Notes: generated by a model not told the origin, from the letters alone. A stretch of DNA of 51,991 nt from CAYLUN01 sp964386865 (GCA_964386865.1 CAYLUN010000033.1:1-51991); one strand, 5' to 3'. Positions 9,460 to 17,680 are shown, counted from the first letter of the stretch. Translations and numbers: made by a program.

Positions 9460-11088
9460 TCACGGCTTCTTCTCGCCGACTGGCGCGCGGCGCTTGAAAA
9501 TCTGGAGCGTGGTGGCCTGCTGGCCGAAATCAGGCACTTCCTGGGCGCGGTCATAGTTGCGGCCGAGCACGCTCAGGAACATCTGCACGTCCTCCGGCGG
9601 CACCTCGTCCATGACCGGCGCGCGGATCGCCAGGCCGTATCCGCTGAACGCGGCCACCCGGCTCGGCGACGACGCCAGCAGAGCGGTCAGGCTGGCCTTG
9701 TTCATCACATGGAAGCGTGCCGCATCGGCGTCCGTCAAATTCGGAAAATAGCTGAACGGCCCCATTTCAAGGCCAGCCGGCACGCGCATGCGGGCCTCGA
9801 CGGCGAGATAGACGTCCTGGGTCAGCAGCAGCGGGTCGCCGTCCGCGAGCGCCCGCACGTCGCGCGCCGTCTGGCGCAGCAGCGCGAGGTCGGAGGCCGG
9901 CTTGCGCACGGCCCAGAAGCGGTCTTGCCGCACCACCAGCCACTCCTGCGGCAGCGGCGAGCCGAAGGTTCCCAGCAGCGACGCCAGAACCCAGAACAGG
10001 CACAGGCCGCCGCGCAGCGCCCCCGAGGAGGCGATGTTCGCCGTCCAGCCCGCCAGCGCAGCGGCCAGCAGCCCCATCACGGGCACCTGGTAATCGTCGT
10101 AGGGATACGGGCTCGCGAGCTGCGCCAAGAAAACACCGAGGAAGGCGCAGAGCCACAGCGAGGGCCAAATCAGCCCGCGGTACGCAATCCCGGTCGGCTC
10201 CTCGTTCGACACGGGCTCGGCCGCCGCTGCGCCCCGGAAGAGCCGAAACACGGAGAGCGCCATCCCCAGCAAGCAGAGGGGCAAATACGCGCGCACCGTC
10301 CGCGCCAGCGACCCGGCCATAAAGAACACGTCGCGGCCGCCGCGCTCCACGTGGAAGCTCTGCGCGAAGAGATACGGCTCGCGCGCCGCGAGCAGCGTCG
10401 GCCCATACACGACGCCCAGCCCCAGCGCGCCGCCGAGCGAGAACCAGAAGAAGGCCGAGCCGGTCTTGCGGTAGGTCGCCAGCAGCCAGAGCGCCGTCAC
10501 CGGCAGCAGCGCGCCCAGCGACAGCCGCGTGCCCGCGGCCAGCGCCAAGAGCAGCCCCGCGGGCAACGCCCACATGCACGACATCAGCGAGCGCGTCTTC
10601 TTCCTGCGCGAGAGGCAGAGCGAAAGCGTCAGGTAGCCCGCCGCGACGAGGCACGAGGCCAGCGCATACGTTTTCGGAATCGTCGTGAAGTACACGTGGT
10701 AGAGGTTGCAGGCCGTCAGCGCGAAGGCCAGGACGCCGGCCTCGGCGGCCCGCTGCGACGGCACGGCTCGCCGCGCCAGCAGCGCCGTCAGCACGCAGCC
10801 CAGCAGGCCGAAAAAGACCGTGATCAGCCGGCCGCCCAGCACGCCCAGCGGCGACCACAGCTTGGCGAACAGGCCGTAGACATACGGCATCACAGGGCCC
10901 TGCGTGAAAAAGAAATCGCGGTACGGCATCGCGCCTTCCGACACGCGCTGGGCCGCATAGAGATACCAGCCCTCGTCCTGATTCAGATTGCCAAACCAAA
11001 CGGCGAACGCGTACAGGCAAAACGCCGCGAGGACGGCGGCCGCGAGCGACGACCACAGACACACTGGGTGGCCCCATTTGCGAAACAT
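9460..11088 (-). CDS. GT39-like integral membrane glycosyltransferase
   Basis: A 542-residue multipass membrane protein with about ten hydrophobic segments between residues 10 and 400. After the first segment it has Asp38-Glu39 in NLNQDEGWYLYAAQ, matching the conserved acidic pair in the first periplasmic loop of GT-C enzymes (ArnT/PMT, Pfam PMT_2). It continues with PYRDFFFTQGPVMPYVYG, which is characteristic of this family. The C-terminal ~140 residues form a soluble domain. Such enzymes move a sugar from a polyprenyl phosphate carrier to lipid or protein on the outer face of the inner membrane; donor and acceptor cannot be read from sequence. A purine-rich AGGGGGA lies about 8 bases before the ATG. 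dxs follows 9 bases downstream. Confidence 0.85.
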   Translation of the reverse strand: MFRKWGHPVCLWSSLAAAVLAAFCLYAFAVWFGNLNQDEGWYLYAAQRVSEGAMPYRDFFFTQGPVMPYVYGLFAKLWSPLGVLGGRLITVFFGLLGCVLTALLARRAVPSQRAAEAGVLAFALTACNLYHVYFTTIPKTYALASCLVAAGYLTLSLCLSRRKKTRSLMSCMWALPAGLLLALAAGTRLSLGALLPVTALWLLATYRKTGSAFFWFSLGGALGLGVVYGPTLLAAREPYLFAQSFHVERGGRDVFFMAGSLARTVRAYLPLCLLGMALSVFRLFRGAAAAEPVSNEEPTGIAYRGLIWPSLWLCAFLGVFLAQLASPYPYDDYQVPVMGLLAAALAGWTANIASSGALRGGLCLFWVLASLLGTFGSPLPQEWLVVRQDRFWAVRKPASDLALLRQTARDVRALADGDPLLLTQDVYLAVEARMRVPAGLEMGPFSYFPNLTDADAARFHVMNKASLTALLASSPSRVAAFSGYGLAIRAPVMDEVPPEDVQMFLSVLGRNYDRAQEVPDFGQQATTLQIFKRRAPVGEKKP

Positions 11089-11122
11089 TAAGCTGTCCCC
11101 CTGATCCGTAAAAAGTTGCGCC

Positions 11123-11151
11123 AGTCTAACACATCACTTCCGCGCCCGCAA
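11123..11151 (-). promoter_or_regulatory. Promoter for the GT39-like gene and dxs
   Basis: On the minus strand: TTGCGG (11146-11151), a 17-bp spacer, TAGACT (11123-11128). The -35 box lies inside the last codons of hslO, so the two-gene unit can be transcribed independently of the upstream folB-hslO operon. Confidence 0.6.
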
Positions 11152-12018
11152 CAGGGCCTGCAAGCGATCCTCGCCGACCTGATAGCCTTTCCCGCACATG
11201 TGGCAGAACACCTGAGCGGGCCGGCTTTCGCCCGCCAGCGCCTCCAAGTCGGCCGTCGGCATCGCGGCCAGAACCGACTCCACCCGCTCGGGCGTGCAGC
11301 GGCAGGCGAACCGCAGCGGCTTCGGCGGCTGGACGACGCAGTCGCTCAGCCCGAGGGTTTCGCAGAGCGAAGCCAGGGACGCCGAAGCCTCGAGGCACTC
11401 GATGACCGTGCCGTCCTCAACCAGCCGGGACATGCGGGCGAAGACCTCCCGGTTGCCGTCCGGCAGGCACTCGATGAGCACGCCGCGCGCGCCATCGATG
11501 AACCCCCCGTACGCCAGCGCGGAAATCTGCACCAGCACGTGCCGCTGCAGCGACTGATGGTAGTACTGCTCGAGCCCGCGCGTCACCGAAGCCGGGCTCA
11601 CCTCCGTGGCGCCGCTCGACAGGATCTTGCCCGGAACCGAGCGCACGATCTGCACCTCGGCCCAGTCGCCGAGGGCGGCCGAGGCGTCCAGCTCCTCGCA
11701 CTCGTCCAGCTCGTTCATCACCTTGACCTGCGTGTAGCCGCGCAGGCCGCCGTCGGCGGCCGCCTCCACGAGCACGCCGCCGATCGGCCCTGAGACGCGC
11801 AGCCGCAGCGACACCGTCTCCTCCGGCTGCGTCAGCTCCGCGCCCAGCAGCGCCACGCCGCCCAAGGCCTCGGCCTGAATCAGCCCGGCCGTGGGGCCGC
11901 ACAGGTGGCTGCGCTCCAGCTCGCGCGCAGAGTCGGTGACCTCGACGTAAATGACGTTGATCTTCGCGCGGGGCGAAAACGCTGACGACAGGCTGTCAGC
12001 GGTCTTGGACATGATCAT
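11134..12018 (-). CDS. hslO: Hsp33 family redox-regulated chaperone
   Basis: A 294-residue Hsp33 homologue. The zinc-binding redox switch at the C-terminus is intact: Cys239-x-Cys241 (FACRC) and Cys272-x-x-Cys275 (FCHMC). In the family these four cysteines release zinc and form disulfides under oxidative and unfolding stress, turning the protein into an ATP-independent holdase. The N-terminal substrate-binding domain matches over full length. The start at 12018 is chosen because its ATG overlaps the TGA of the upstream 703-residue gene (ATGA), implying translational coupling; an ATG two codons downstream is the alternative. It is the last gene of the folB - murU/amgK - unknown - hslO operon. 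Confidence 0.95.
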   Translation of the reverse strand: MIMSKTADSLSSAFSPRAKINVIYVEVTDSARELERSHLCGPTAGLIQAEALGGVALLGAELTQPEETVSLRLRVSGPIGGVLVEAAADGGLRGYTQVKVMNELDECEELDASAALGDWAEVQIVRSVPGKILSSGATEVSPASVTRGLEQYYHQSLQRHVLVQISALAYGGFIDGARGVLIECLPDGNREVFARMSRLVEDGTVIECLEASASLASLCETLGLSDCVVQPPKPLRFACRCTPERVESVLAAMPTADLEALAGESRPAQVFCHMCGKGYQVGEDRLQALLRARK

Positions 12019-14126
12019 GATTTTGCAGGCTCCCCGGGCACCGGCTTCGCGTCCAGCGCGCGGACTTTGTCGATGAACAGAACGCGCAGCTGCGCCAGGC
12101 GGCGCACCTGCCGCTCCAGCGACCACAGCGCGAAGAGCCACTTCTTCTCGAAGCCGTAGTTCGCGCGCAGCGGCGGCGCGAACTCGTTGAACTGCTCTCG
12201 CCGCACCGAGTAGCTCCAGTTCATCTCGCGCGTCTTGAGCTCGAAGCCGTCGAAGAACCGGTTCGCCAACTCGTCCAGATTAACCGCCTGCCGGTGCTTC
12301 AGCCAGAAGCGGTGCAGGACGTCCGAATACCGCGCGAAGTAGAAATCGAACAGATGGCTGAGGTTCTCTTCCGTGTAGCTCACGTCCGGCCAGCCAAAGG
12401 AGCCGCGCATGGAGCACAGCATCACGCGCAGCGGCATCTCGCGCTTGCTCGTGATGTCGAAGCCGAACTCGAAGATCTCCTTGCCCTCGCCGAAACGGCA
12501 GCTGTCCGTCTCGGGCAGGTACTTCTTAAGCACCAGGTTCTGCGCGGCGGCGTTCCCGAGGAGCGCCCCGAGCGCCAGCACCACGTCGGGGTCGTCCTCC
12601 GTCTCGCTGCCCACCGAGTCGCCGATCCGGTAGAACATGCGCGCGGGGATGTCGTCCAGCGGCTCGCCGGGGCAGCGGTTTCGGATGAAGTAGTTCATCT
12701 CGCGGCCCACCTGACTGTCCAGCCGCATGAGCAGGCGGTACTCGCCGAAGCTCACCCCCAGCGCCTTGAACGCATGGACGCGCGCCAGCATGTAGCTGCC
12801 ATAGCCCGGCATCGTCAGCTTGAGCCGCTTCTCGATGAGGCTCGTGCACAGCGGCCGCCGGTTGGTCTTGAACACGATTTCGCGCGTGACCCCCGACCCC
12901 AACAGGCCTCCCTCGCTGGAGCGGACCTCGTAGATGTTGGCGTACTCGACCGACTCGTCCTGGCTCATCATCTGCTCCACGTTCGTCAGCAGGATGCGCG
13001 TGCGCTCGTCCGAGCCCGGATGGTAGTCGGGGCGCCCGCCGCGGAACGTGGCCCCCGGCAGCGCCGTCCGCCGGTCGTCGAACGCGGGCGCGACCGCGTC
13101 GCCCTGCCCCGTGTAGACAGCCCCGGTCAAGTGCATGTAGAGGGTTTCCACAAAATCGTCGCTGCCCTCGTCCGCCAGCTCCGGCCGCTCGAGCGACGCC
13201 TTGAACAGCGCGTCGATGCACTGCAGCCGCATGCCGACCTCGGCGGGCGTCAGGCGCTTCAGGGCGATGCCCTCCATCAGCTTCTCCAGCTCAGGCACGA
13301 GGCGCTGGAACGCCTCGCCCCGCCGCAGCCCAAACAGCTCGATCTCGTGGTGCCCGTGGAACTTGAGCGCGCGCATGCACGAGCGCACGTCGCCTTCAAA
13401 AATCGAGACCAGCTCGCGCAGGCAGGCGATGAACTGCGCGTAGTCGCCCTCCGCCTGCGCCATCAGCTTGTGAAATTCGGCGTAGGAGAGGAAATGCACG
13501 CCTTTGGCGCTGTGGTAGTAGCGCAGGCACGAGTTGATGCGCGTGCGACTCGCCGCGATGGCCTGCTCCATTTCGCGCCGCGTCCACGCCAGCGGCTTGA
13601 TGCGCCACTCCTGGCCCTGCCGCCGGTACAGCTCCAGCGTCACGTCGTTGCGCTCCGCCATGATCACGTCGTTGAGCGCAAACCCGAGCCCCATCAGCCA
13701 CTCGTCCGCCTGCGTCACCAGCTTGGTCGGCACGTCGCGCTGCGAGACCTCGATCAAGCTGCCCACCACGTTCGCGCACACGATGTTGTTCTGGAGCAGC
13801 CGGCTGCGGTGGGTGGTCGCCACGCGCCCGAGGTTCCAGAACTGGCCCGAGAGCAGCGGCACCGCGGCCACCGTGTGGTTGCCGGTCGTCAGCGTCAGGA
13901 TGAACCCGCTCGACCCGCGCACCAGATCCCGCTTCTGGACCATCAGGATCGGCAGGTGCTCGTCCTGGCTTTTCCAGACATCCTTTTCGAAGACGAACGT
14001 GTCGCCGCCCCAATCGTAGCCGAGGAACACGCGCGTGCGCCCCATCGCCTTCAACGACACGTGCGTTGGCTTGGGCCTGGCCTCGCGCCGGACGCGCGTG
14101 ATAAACTGCTGCATCGTGGTCTTCAT
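12015..14126 (-). CDS. Unknown 703-residue cytoplasmic protein coupled to Hsp33
   Basis: I do not recognise a family with confidence. The protein is soluble, with no signal peptide or membrane segment. The first ~130 residues are beta-rich (VSLKAMGRTRVFLGYDWGG, RDLVRGSSGFILTL); a helical middle follows (about 170-340). The C-terminal half has an order loosely like a protein or PI3-type kinase: GSGVTREIVFKTN (candidate lysine), then GNAAAQNLVL near 524, then IFEFGFD with Glu553-Phe-Gly-Phe. This recalls the GxxxxxN and DFGF motifs, but with the catalytic Asp replaced. If related, it would be a divergent or dead kinase; this is inference only. The ATG at 14126 follows the murU/amgK stop by 47 bases, and its stop overlaps the hslO start by 4 bases, which points to a functional link with Hsp33. 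Confidence 0.8.
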   Translation of the reverse strand: MKTTMQQFITRVRREARPKPTHVSLKAMGRTRVFLGYDWGGDTFVFEKDVWKSQDEHLPILMVQKRDLVRGSSGFILTLTTGNHTVAAVPLLSGQFWNLGRVATTHRSRLLQNNIVCANVVGSLIEVSQRDVPTKLVTQADEWLMGLGFALNDVIMAERNDVTLELYRRQGQEWRIKPLAWTRREMEQAIAASRTRINSCLRYYHSAKGVHFLSYAEFHKLMAQAEGDYAQFIACLRELVSIFEGDVRSCMRALKFHGHHEIELFGLRRGEAFQRLVPELEKLMEGIALKRLTPAEVGMRLQCIDALFKASLERPELADEGSDDFVETLYMHLTGAVYTGQGDAVAPAFDDRRTALPGATFRGGRPDYHPGSDERTRILLTNVEQMMSQDESVEYANIYEVRSSEGGLLGSGVTREIVFKTNRRPLCTSLIEKRLKLTMPGYGSYMLARVHAFKALGVSFGEYRLLMRLDSQVGREMNYFIRNRCPGEPLDDIPARMFYRIGDSVGSETEDDPDVVLALGALLGNAAAQNLVLKKYLPETDSCRFGEGKEIFEFGFDITSKREMPLRVMLCSMRGSFGWPDVSYTEENLSHLFDFYFARYSDVLHRFWLKHRQAVNLDELANRFFDGFELKTREMNWSYSVRREQFNEFAPPLRANYGFEKKWLFALWSLERQVRRLAQLRVLFIDKVRALDAKPVPGEPAKS

Positions 14127-14173
14127 GTGCCGTCGTTCGAGTCTTCACAACTCCCAGCCGGCCGGAAAGCCCC

Positions 14174-16096
14174 TCACACGCCGCAGCGGCTCTGCTCGCG
14201 CGCGATCAGCTCTTCGGCCAGCCCGCCCACCGCATCGAGACCGCTGGCGTCGGACGCCTCGAGCAGATTCTCCAGCGCAGGCAGGATGAACTTTACAAAC
14301 CCCGGCTGACCCACACCCGCCAGCCGTCCATATGCGCCCAGCGCCTGTACCAGCCGCTGCACCGCGCCTTCGTGGATCAGCTCCACGGCCTCGGTGTGCT
14401 CGGGCTGGCACCCGCCGTAATGCGCCGCGAGACGGGTTCGCAACGAAGGAATTAGTTTAACATAGGGGTCGTACAAAAGAGAAGCCAGATCATAGGCCGC
14501 GGCCCCGTACCGCATCCCCTGGAAATCGATGAACGCGAAGCGCGCGCCCCGAAACAGAATGTTGCTCGACTGGAAGTCGCGGTGGATCACCACCTGCCGG
14601 GACTGGCCCAGCCGCGCGGACACGCGCTCCAGCTCCTGCGCGACCGCCTGCGGCAGCGCCTCATAGCCGTAGCGCGCGACCAGCAGCTCACGCTCAAACA
14701 GCCGGCGCTCCCACGCGTAGAGCGCCCCGTCGAAGGGCGGCTCCAGCGCCGCGCCCTCCGCCTCCGCCGCGCGGGTTCCCTCGCGGTGCAGCCTCGCCAG
14801 CGCCTCGACCACCGGCGGATACCACGTCTCGGCCTTGCTCGGGCGCGCCGCCATGCGCCGCTGCAGCGAGTCGTCGCCCCAGTCCTCCAGCGCCAGCGCG
14901 CGCAGCTCCGGCAGGTCCACGAGCACGGCGGGCACGGGCACGCCCGCCCGCGCCAACAGCGCCGCATGCCCGGCGTAGCGGGCGTTCTCGGGACGCTCCA
15001 GCGAATAGCGGATGTAGACCGCCGAGCGGCTCCCTGCGCGCAGCCGCCAGAACGTCCGGTTCGAGCCGCGCTCGCCCAGATATTCAGCCGACGCCTCGCC
15101 CGCCGGCCAGCCCAGCGCCGCCAGCGCCGCAGGCAGGGCGTCGTCGCCCGCCTCTCCCGCGCTCACGCACGCCGCGCCCGTCAACGCGCCGCCGACCGTT
15201 CCGCCCGCCACCACCGACCGCTTGATCGCCGCGCCGTCCGCCACGCGCGCCTGCCCGCACACCACGCTGTCTTCGCCCGTAACCGACGCGCCCGCCGACG
15301 CCTCGCCTCCGACGCAGAAGAAGTGCGCGTCGCCCGCGGCCAGCCGGTCGGCCCGCGCGTCGTACAGGCCGCCGCCGATCTGGCCCGTCTTCGCGCGCCG
15401 CTTGACCTCGCCGTGGATGCGCAAATACGCCTCGAGGGTGCCCGCATCGTCCCAGTAGCTGCCCTGAACCGCCACGCCGCTCACGAACCGCCCCTCCTCC
15501 ATGGCCCGCTCGTAGGCGGCCACCAGCGTGCAGAAGGGCTTTTCCGGCAAATAGCGATAGATCTCGGGCGACAGCAGCTGCAGCCCGCAGAACGTGTAGG
15601 TGCCCGCGACGCCGGGAGTCGGGCTGCGGTAGCAGGTGATGCGCCCGCGGCGGTCGGCCTCGACCGTGCGGGGGCCCTTCTTCGGCTCGAGCCACGCGGC
15701 AGCCAGCCCGTCGCCGGTCTCGAAGGCGCGCAGCAGCGGCTCGGGGGCGAGCGCCGCCGCGATGTCCGCGTTCAGCACCCAAAAGGGCTCGTCGCCCACG
15801 AAGCCGCGCAGCGGCCGCAGCGCGCCGCCCGTGCCCAGAATCTCCGGCTCGAACGACGTGCGGAGCGCCGCCCGCCCCTTGCGCCCGGCCAGATACGCGC
15901 GGATCTTGTCGGGGTGCGCGTGCAGGTTGACGGCGACCTCCTCGACGCCCCAGGCCTCCAGCAGCCGCAGCGCGTGCTCCAGCAGCGGCACGTCCCACAG
16001 CGTCATCAGCGGTTTCGGGCACTCCAGCGTCAGCGGACGCAGCCGCGTGCCCAGGCCCGCCGCCAGAACGATCGCCTTTTTCGGGAGCCCGATCAT
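14174..16096 (-). CDS. Fused sugar-1-phosphate nucleotidyltransferase (MurU-like) and anomeric sugar kinase (AmgK-like)
   Basis: A 640-residue fusion. Residues 1-230 are a nucleotidyltransferase: LAAGLGTRLRPLT at 11-23, ECPKPL at 25-30, VLNADI at 107-112. Residues ~250-330 contain short hexapeptide-like turns (SVTGEDSVVCGQARVADGAA). Residues ~345-640 are an aminoglycoside-phosphotransferase-fold kinase with HRDFQSSN (His505, Asp507, Asn512) and IDFQG (Asp524). In Pseudomonas, separate AmgK and MurU convert N-acetylmuramate via MurNAc-1-phosphate to UDP-MurNAc, bypassing fosfomycin-sensitive de novo synthesis. I infer the same peptidoglycan-recycling role for this single chain; another sugar is possible. 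The start at 16096 overlaps the folB stop (ATGA). The frame stays open upstream to 16507, but that part is antisense-like low-complexity sequence overlapping folB and is rejected. Confidence 0.88.
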   Translation of the reverse strand: MIGLPKKAIVLAAGLGTRLRPLTLECPKPLMTLWDVPLLEHALRLLEAWGVEEVAVNLHAHPDKIRAYLAGRKGRAALRTSFEPEILGTGGALRPLRGFVGDEPFWVLNADIAAALAPEPLLRAFETGDGLAAAWLEPKKGPRTVEADRRGRITCYRSPTPGVAGTYTFCGLQLLSPEIYRYLPEKPFCTLVAAYERAMEEGRFVSGVAVQGSYWDDAGTLEAYLRIHGEVKRRAKTGQIGGGLYDARADRLAAGDAHFFCVGGEASAGASVTGEDSVVCGQARVADGAAIKRSVVAGGTVGGALTGAACVSAGEAGDDALPAALAALGWPAGEASAEYLGERGSNRTFWRLRAGSRSAVYIRYSLERPENARYAGHAALLARAGVPVPAVLVDLPELRALALEDWGDDSLQRRMAARPSKAETWYPPVVEALARLHREGTRAAEAEGAALEPPFDGALYAWERRLFERELLVARYGYEALPQAVAQELERVSARLGQSRQVVIHRDFQSSNILFRGARFAFIDFQGMRYGAAAYDLASLLYDPYVKLIPSLRTRLAAHYGGCQPEHTEAVELIHEGAVQRLVQALGAYGRLAGVGQPGFVKFILPALENLLEASDASGLDAVGGLAEELIAREQSRCGV

Positions 16097-16548
16097 TGCG
16101 CGTCCCCCTTCCGCCCGGGCTGTTCCGCGACGCTCCGCAGAAGCGGCGCCCCCGACGCTCTTGAGCCGCCGATCTCTCGCCCGCGCTCGATCGCGACCGC
16201 CGCCGCACGCAGGCCCGCGATCACGCCCGGCTTCTCGACGCGCACGCGCACCGACCGCACTCGCGGGTCGGCCAGGCACACGCGCGCCACGCACTCCGCC
16301 GCACTCTCGATCATCTGAAAGCGCGCCCGCCGCAGCCCGGCGCGAATCGCGTCGGCCAGCGCCGCGTAGTCCACCGTGTCCGCCAGCGCGTCGCTCGCCG
16401 CCGCAGGGGCGAGGTCGAGCGCCAGCGACGCGTCCACCACCAGCCGCTGCTCGCGGCCGCGCTCCTCCGGCCGGTCGCCGATCACGCACGCGACCTCCAG
16501 CCCGCACAGCTCAAGTCTGTCTGCTTCGCTCATTTGGACGTGCATCAT
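16093..16548 (-). CDS. folB: Dihydroneopterin aldolase family protein
   Basis: About 151 residues with a FolB domain over residues 8-120: LELCGLEVACVIGDRPEER, VDYAALADAI, IESAAECVARVCL (the conserved catalytic-region Glu-Ser-x-Ala) and VRVEKPGVIAG, where the K-P is typical of the family. The enzyme cleaves 7,8-dihydroneopterin to 6-hydroxymethyl-dihydropterin in folate synthesis. The start at 16548 is chosen because GAGG stands 6 bases before the ATG; ATGs at 16545 and 16533 are alternatives, and the longer 16596 start overlaps the region next to the repeat element. It heads the operon with murU/amgK, whose start overlaps its stop by 4 bases. The C-terminal ~25 residues are a low-complexity extension. 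Confidence 0.88.
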   Translation of the reverse strand: MMHVQMSEADRLELCGLEVACVIGDRPEERGREQRLVVDASLALDLAPAAASDALADTVDYAALADAIRAGLRRARFQMIESAAECVARVCLADPRVRSVRVRVEKPGVIAGLRAAAVAIERGREIGGSRASGAPLLRSVAEQPGRKGDAQ

Positions 16549-16598
16549 GCCGCACCTCGGTGCCGCTGTCAACCGTTCCCTTGGGCTCGCCAGCAATT

Positions 16599-16715
16599 CT
16601 AATTATGGCCTGAGACGGCCTGAAGGCCGGACTACAAACACGTCTACCCGCGTGCGTAGCCGTTCGTAGTCCGGGCTTCAGCCCGTCTTCACGGGACAGG
16701 GTTGGCCATAATGAG
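16599..16715. repeat. 117-bp palindromic repeat element, copy 2
   Basis: Bounded by a 12-bp terminal inverted repeat with one mismatch: CTAATTATGGCC at 16599-16610 and GGCCATAATGAG at 16704-16715. The internal arms GGCCTGAAGGCCGGACTAC and GTAGTCCGGGCTTCAGCCC pair with few mismatches. Same length and orientation as copy 1 at 3003-3119. No target-site duplication is evident. It lies between the divergent folB and toxin-antitoxin genes; the remaining DNA up to 16860 shows no gene. Confidence 0.85.
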
Positions 16716-16863
16716 AGATGCTGTGGGCGCGCACCCGTTCAAACTTAATCTTAATCTGAGTCAGCGACCTCATCTGAAACGCATCTTTCTCGGGGTCGGT
16801 ATCGGATTCGCCTCCGGTTGGGTTACGGGCTTTGCCCGCAGTGGAAAATACTGAAAAAACGAA

Positions 16864-16893
16864 TTGCCACGCATGAGCCGGCTGATCTACACT
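16864..16893 (+). promoter_or_regulatory. Promoter of the toxin-antitoxin pair
   Basis: TTGCCA (16864-16869), 18-bp spacer, TACACT (16888-16893), 38 bases before the antitoxin GTG start. Confidence 0.55.
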
Positions 16894-16900
16894 CTTACCG

Positions 16901-16919
16901 TCTAGACAGACTAGCTAGA
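16901..16919 (+). promoter_or_regulatory. Candidate operator for toxin-antitoxin autoregulation
   Basis: The inverted repeat TCTAG-N9-CTAGA at 16901-16919 is centred just downstream of the predicted transcription start and before the ribosome site (GGAGG at 16922). Phd/VapB-type antitoxins commonly repress their own promoter at such palindromes. Binding is inferred from position only. Confidence 0.45.
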
Positions 16920-16931
16920 TTGGAGGTTCCT

Positions 16932-17183
16932 GTGAAAGCGACATGGGCGTTGCAGGATGCGAAGAACCGGTTCAGCGAAGTGGTCGAAAAAACGCTCCGC
17001 GAAGGGCCGCAGTCCGTCACGCGCCGTGGGGTGCCGGTCGTGGTGATCCTGCCCGCACGGCAGTATGCCGAGCAGTGTGCCCCTTCGGACTCGTTCGTCG
17101 CGTTCTTCCGGAAATCGCCGTTGTGCGGCGTTGAACTCGATATCGCACGCGGTGAAGACACCGGACGCGAGGTGCGCTTGTGA
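16932..17183 (+). CDS. Phd/YefM-type antitoxin
   Basis: An 83-residue protein starting with GTG, chosen because GGAGG lies 5 bases upstream; an earlier in-frame ATG at 16818 has no ribosome site and crosses the promoter. The N-terminus VKATWALQDAKNRFSEVVE matches the Phd/YefM antitoxin fold, which binds DNA as a dimer, and RRGVPVVVILPARQYAE completes the domain (about 1-55). The variable C-terminus should wrap the toxin. The toxin start overlaps its stop by 4 bases (GTGA), so the two are translationally coupled. The antitoxin would neutralise the PIN-domain RNase and repress the operon. Confidence 0.9.
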   Translation: MKATWALQDAKNRFSEVVEKTLREGPQSVTRRGVPVVVILPARQYAEQCAPSDSFVAFFRKSPLCGVELDIARGEDTGREVRL

Positions 17184-17602
17184 ATTACCTGTTTGACACC
17201 TGCGTCATTTCGGAAGTCATCCGCCCCAAGCCGGCCGCATGCGTGCTGCGCTGGATCGCGGGCGTGCCGAACGACCGCATTTACCTCTCCGTCCTCACAC
17301 TGGGAGAACTCCGAAAAGGTATCCTGCGGCTGGATGATGCCGTCATAGCTCGCCGCCTGCAGACTTGGCTCGACAGCGACGTCCGCACACGTTTCGGAAA
17401 CCGCCTTCTGTCCGTCGACGCCGAGGTCGCCTTGGAATGGGGGAAACTGTGCGCGAAGTCTGAACGATCCGGCCACCCCCGCCCGACAATAGACGCGCTT
17501 CTCGCCGCGACCGCCATCACGCACCACCTGACGCTCGTAACCCGCAACACCGCAGATGTCGCTTTCACGGGTGCCGACGTATTCAATCCGTGGGACGCGT
17601 GA
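17180..17602 (+). CDS. vapC: VapC/FitB-type PIN-domain toxin (RNase)
   Basis: A 140-residue PIN-domain protein starting with GTG in a GTGA overlap with the antitoxin stop. The acidic active-site residues are in place: Asp6 (LFDTCVISE), Glu43 (TLGELRKG), Asp105 (TIDALLAATA) and the TRNTADV segment (Asn123, Asp126). PIN toxins of this kind are Mg2+-dependent RNases that cut tRNA or rRNA and arrest growth when the antitoxin is lost. Pairing with a Phd-type rather than AbrB-type antitoxin is common for FitB-like branches. The protein appears complete and probably active. A minus-strand terminator of the next gene lies 80 bases downstream. Confidence 0.92.
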   Translation: MNYLFDTCVISEVIRPKPAACVLRWIAGVPNDRIYLSVLTLGELRKGILRLDDAVIARRLQTWLDSDVRTRFGNRLLSVDAEVALEWGKLCAKSERSGHPRPTIDALLAATAITHHLTLVTRNTADVAFTGADVFNPWDA

Positions 17603-17680
17603 ACGTAACCGGCCCTTTTACTCCCTAGTCAATCGCGCCCGTCTCCCTATTCGAGGCCATTCGCGTGTGTTCGCGGGCCG

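Noticed and set aside
8176..11091. Long plus-strand open frame (971 codons) opposite dxs and the GT39-like gene
   Set aside because: It is antisense to two well-supported genes, is rich in Arg, His and Ala without any domain, and has no ribosome site. Long antisense frames are expected at this GC content.
12294..14309. Plus-strand open frame of 671 codons opposite the unknown 703-residue gene
   Set aside because: Composition is typical of a GC-driven antisense frame. The minus-strand frame has realistic composition, a start coupled to its neighbours and amino-acid variety, so that strand was kept.
16097..16507. N-terminal extension of the MurU/AmgK frame
   Set aside because: Arg/Gly/Ala-rich shadow over folB; the nucleotidyltransferase domain begins right after the ATG at 16096, which overlaps the folB stop.
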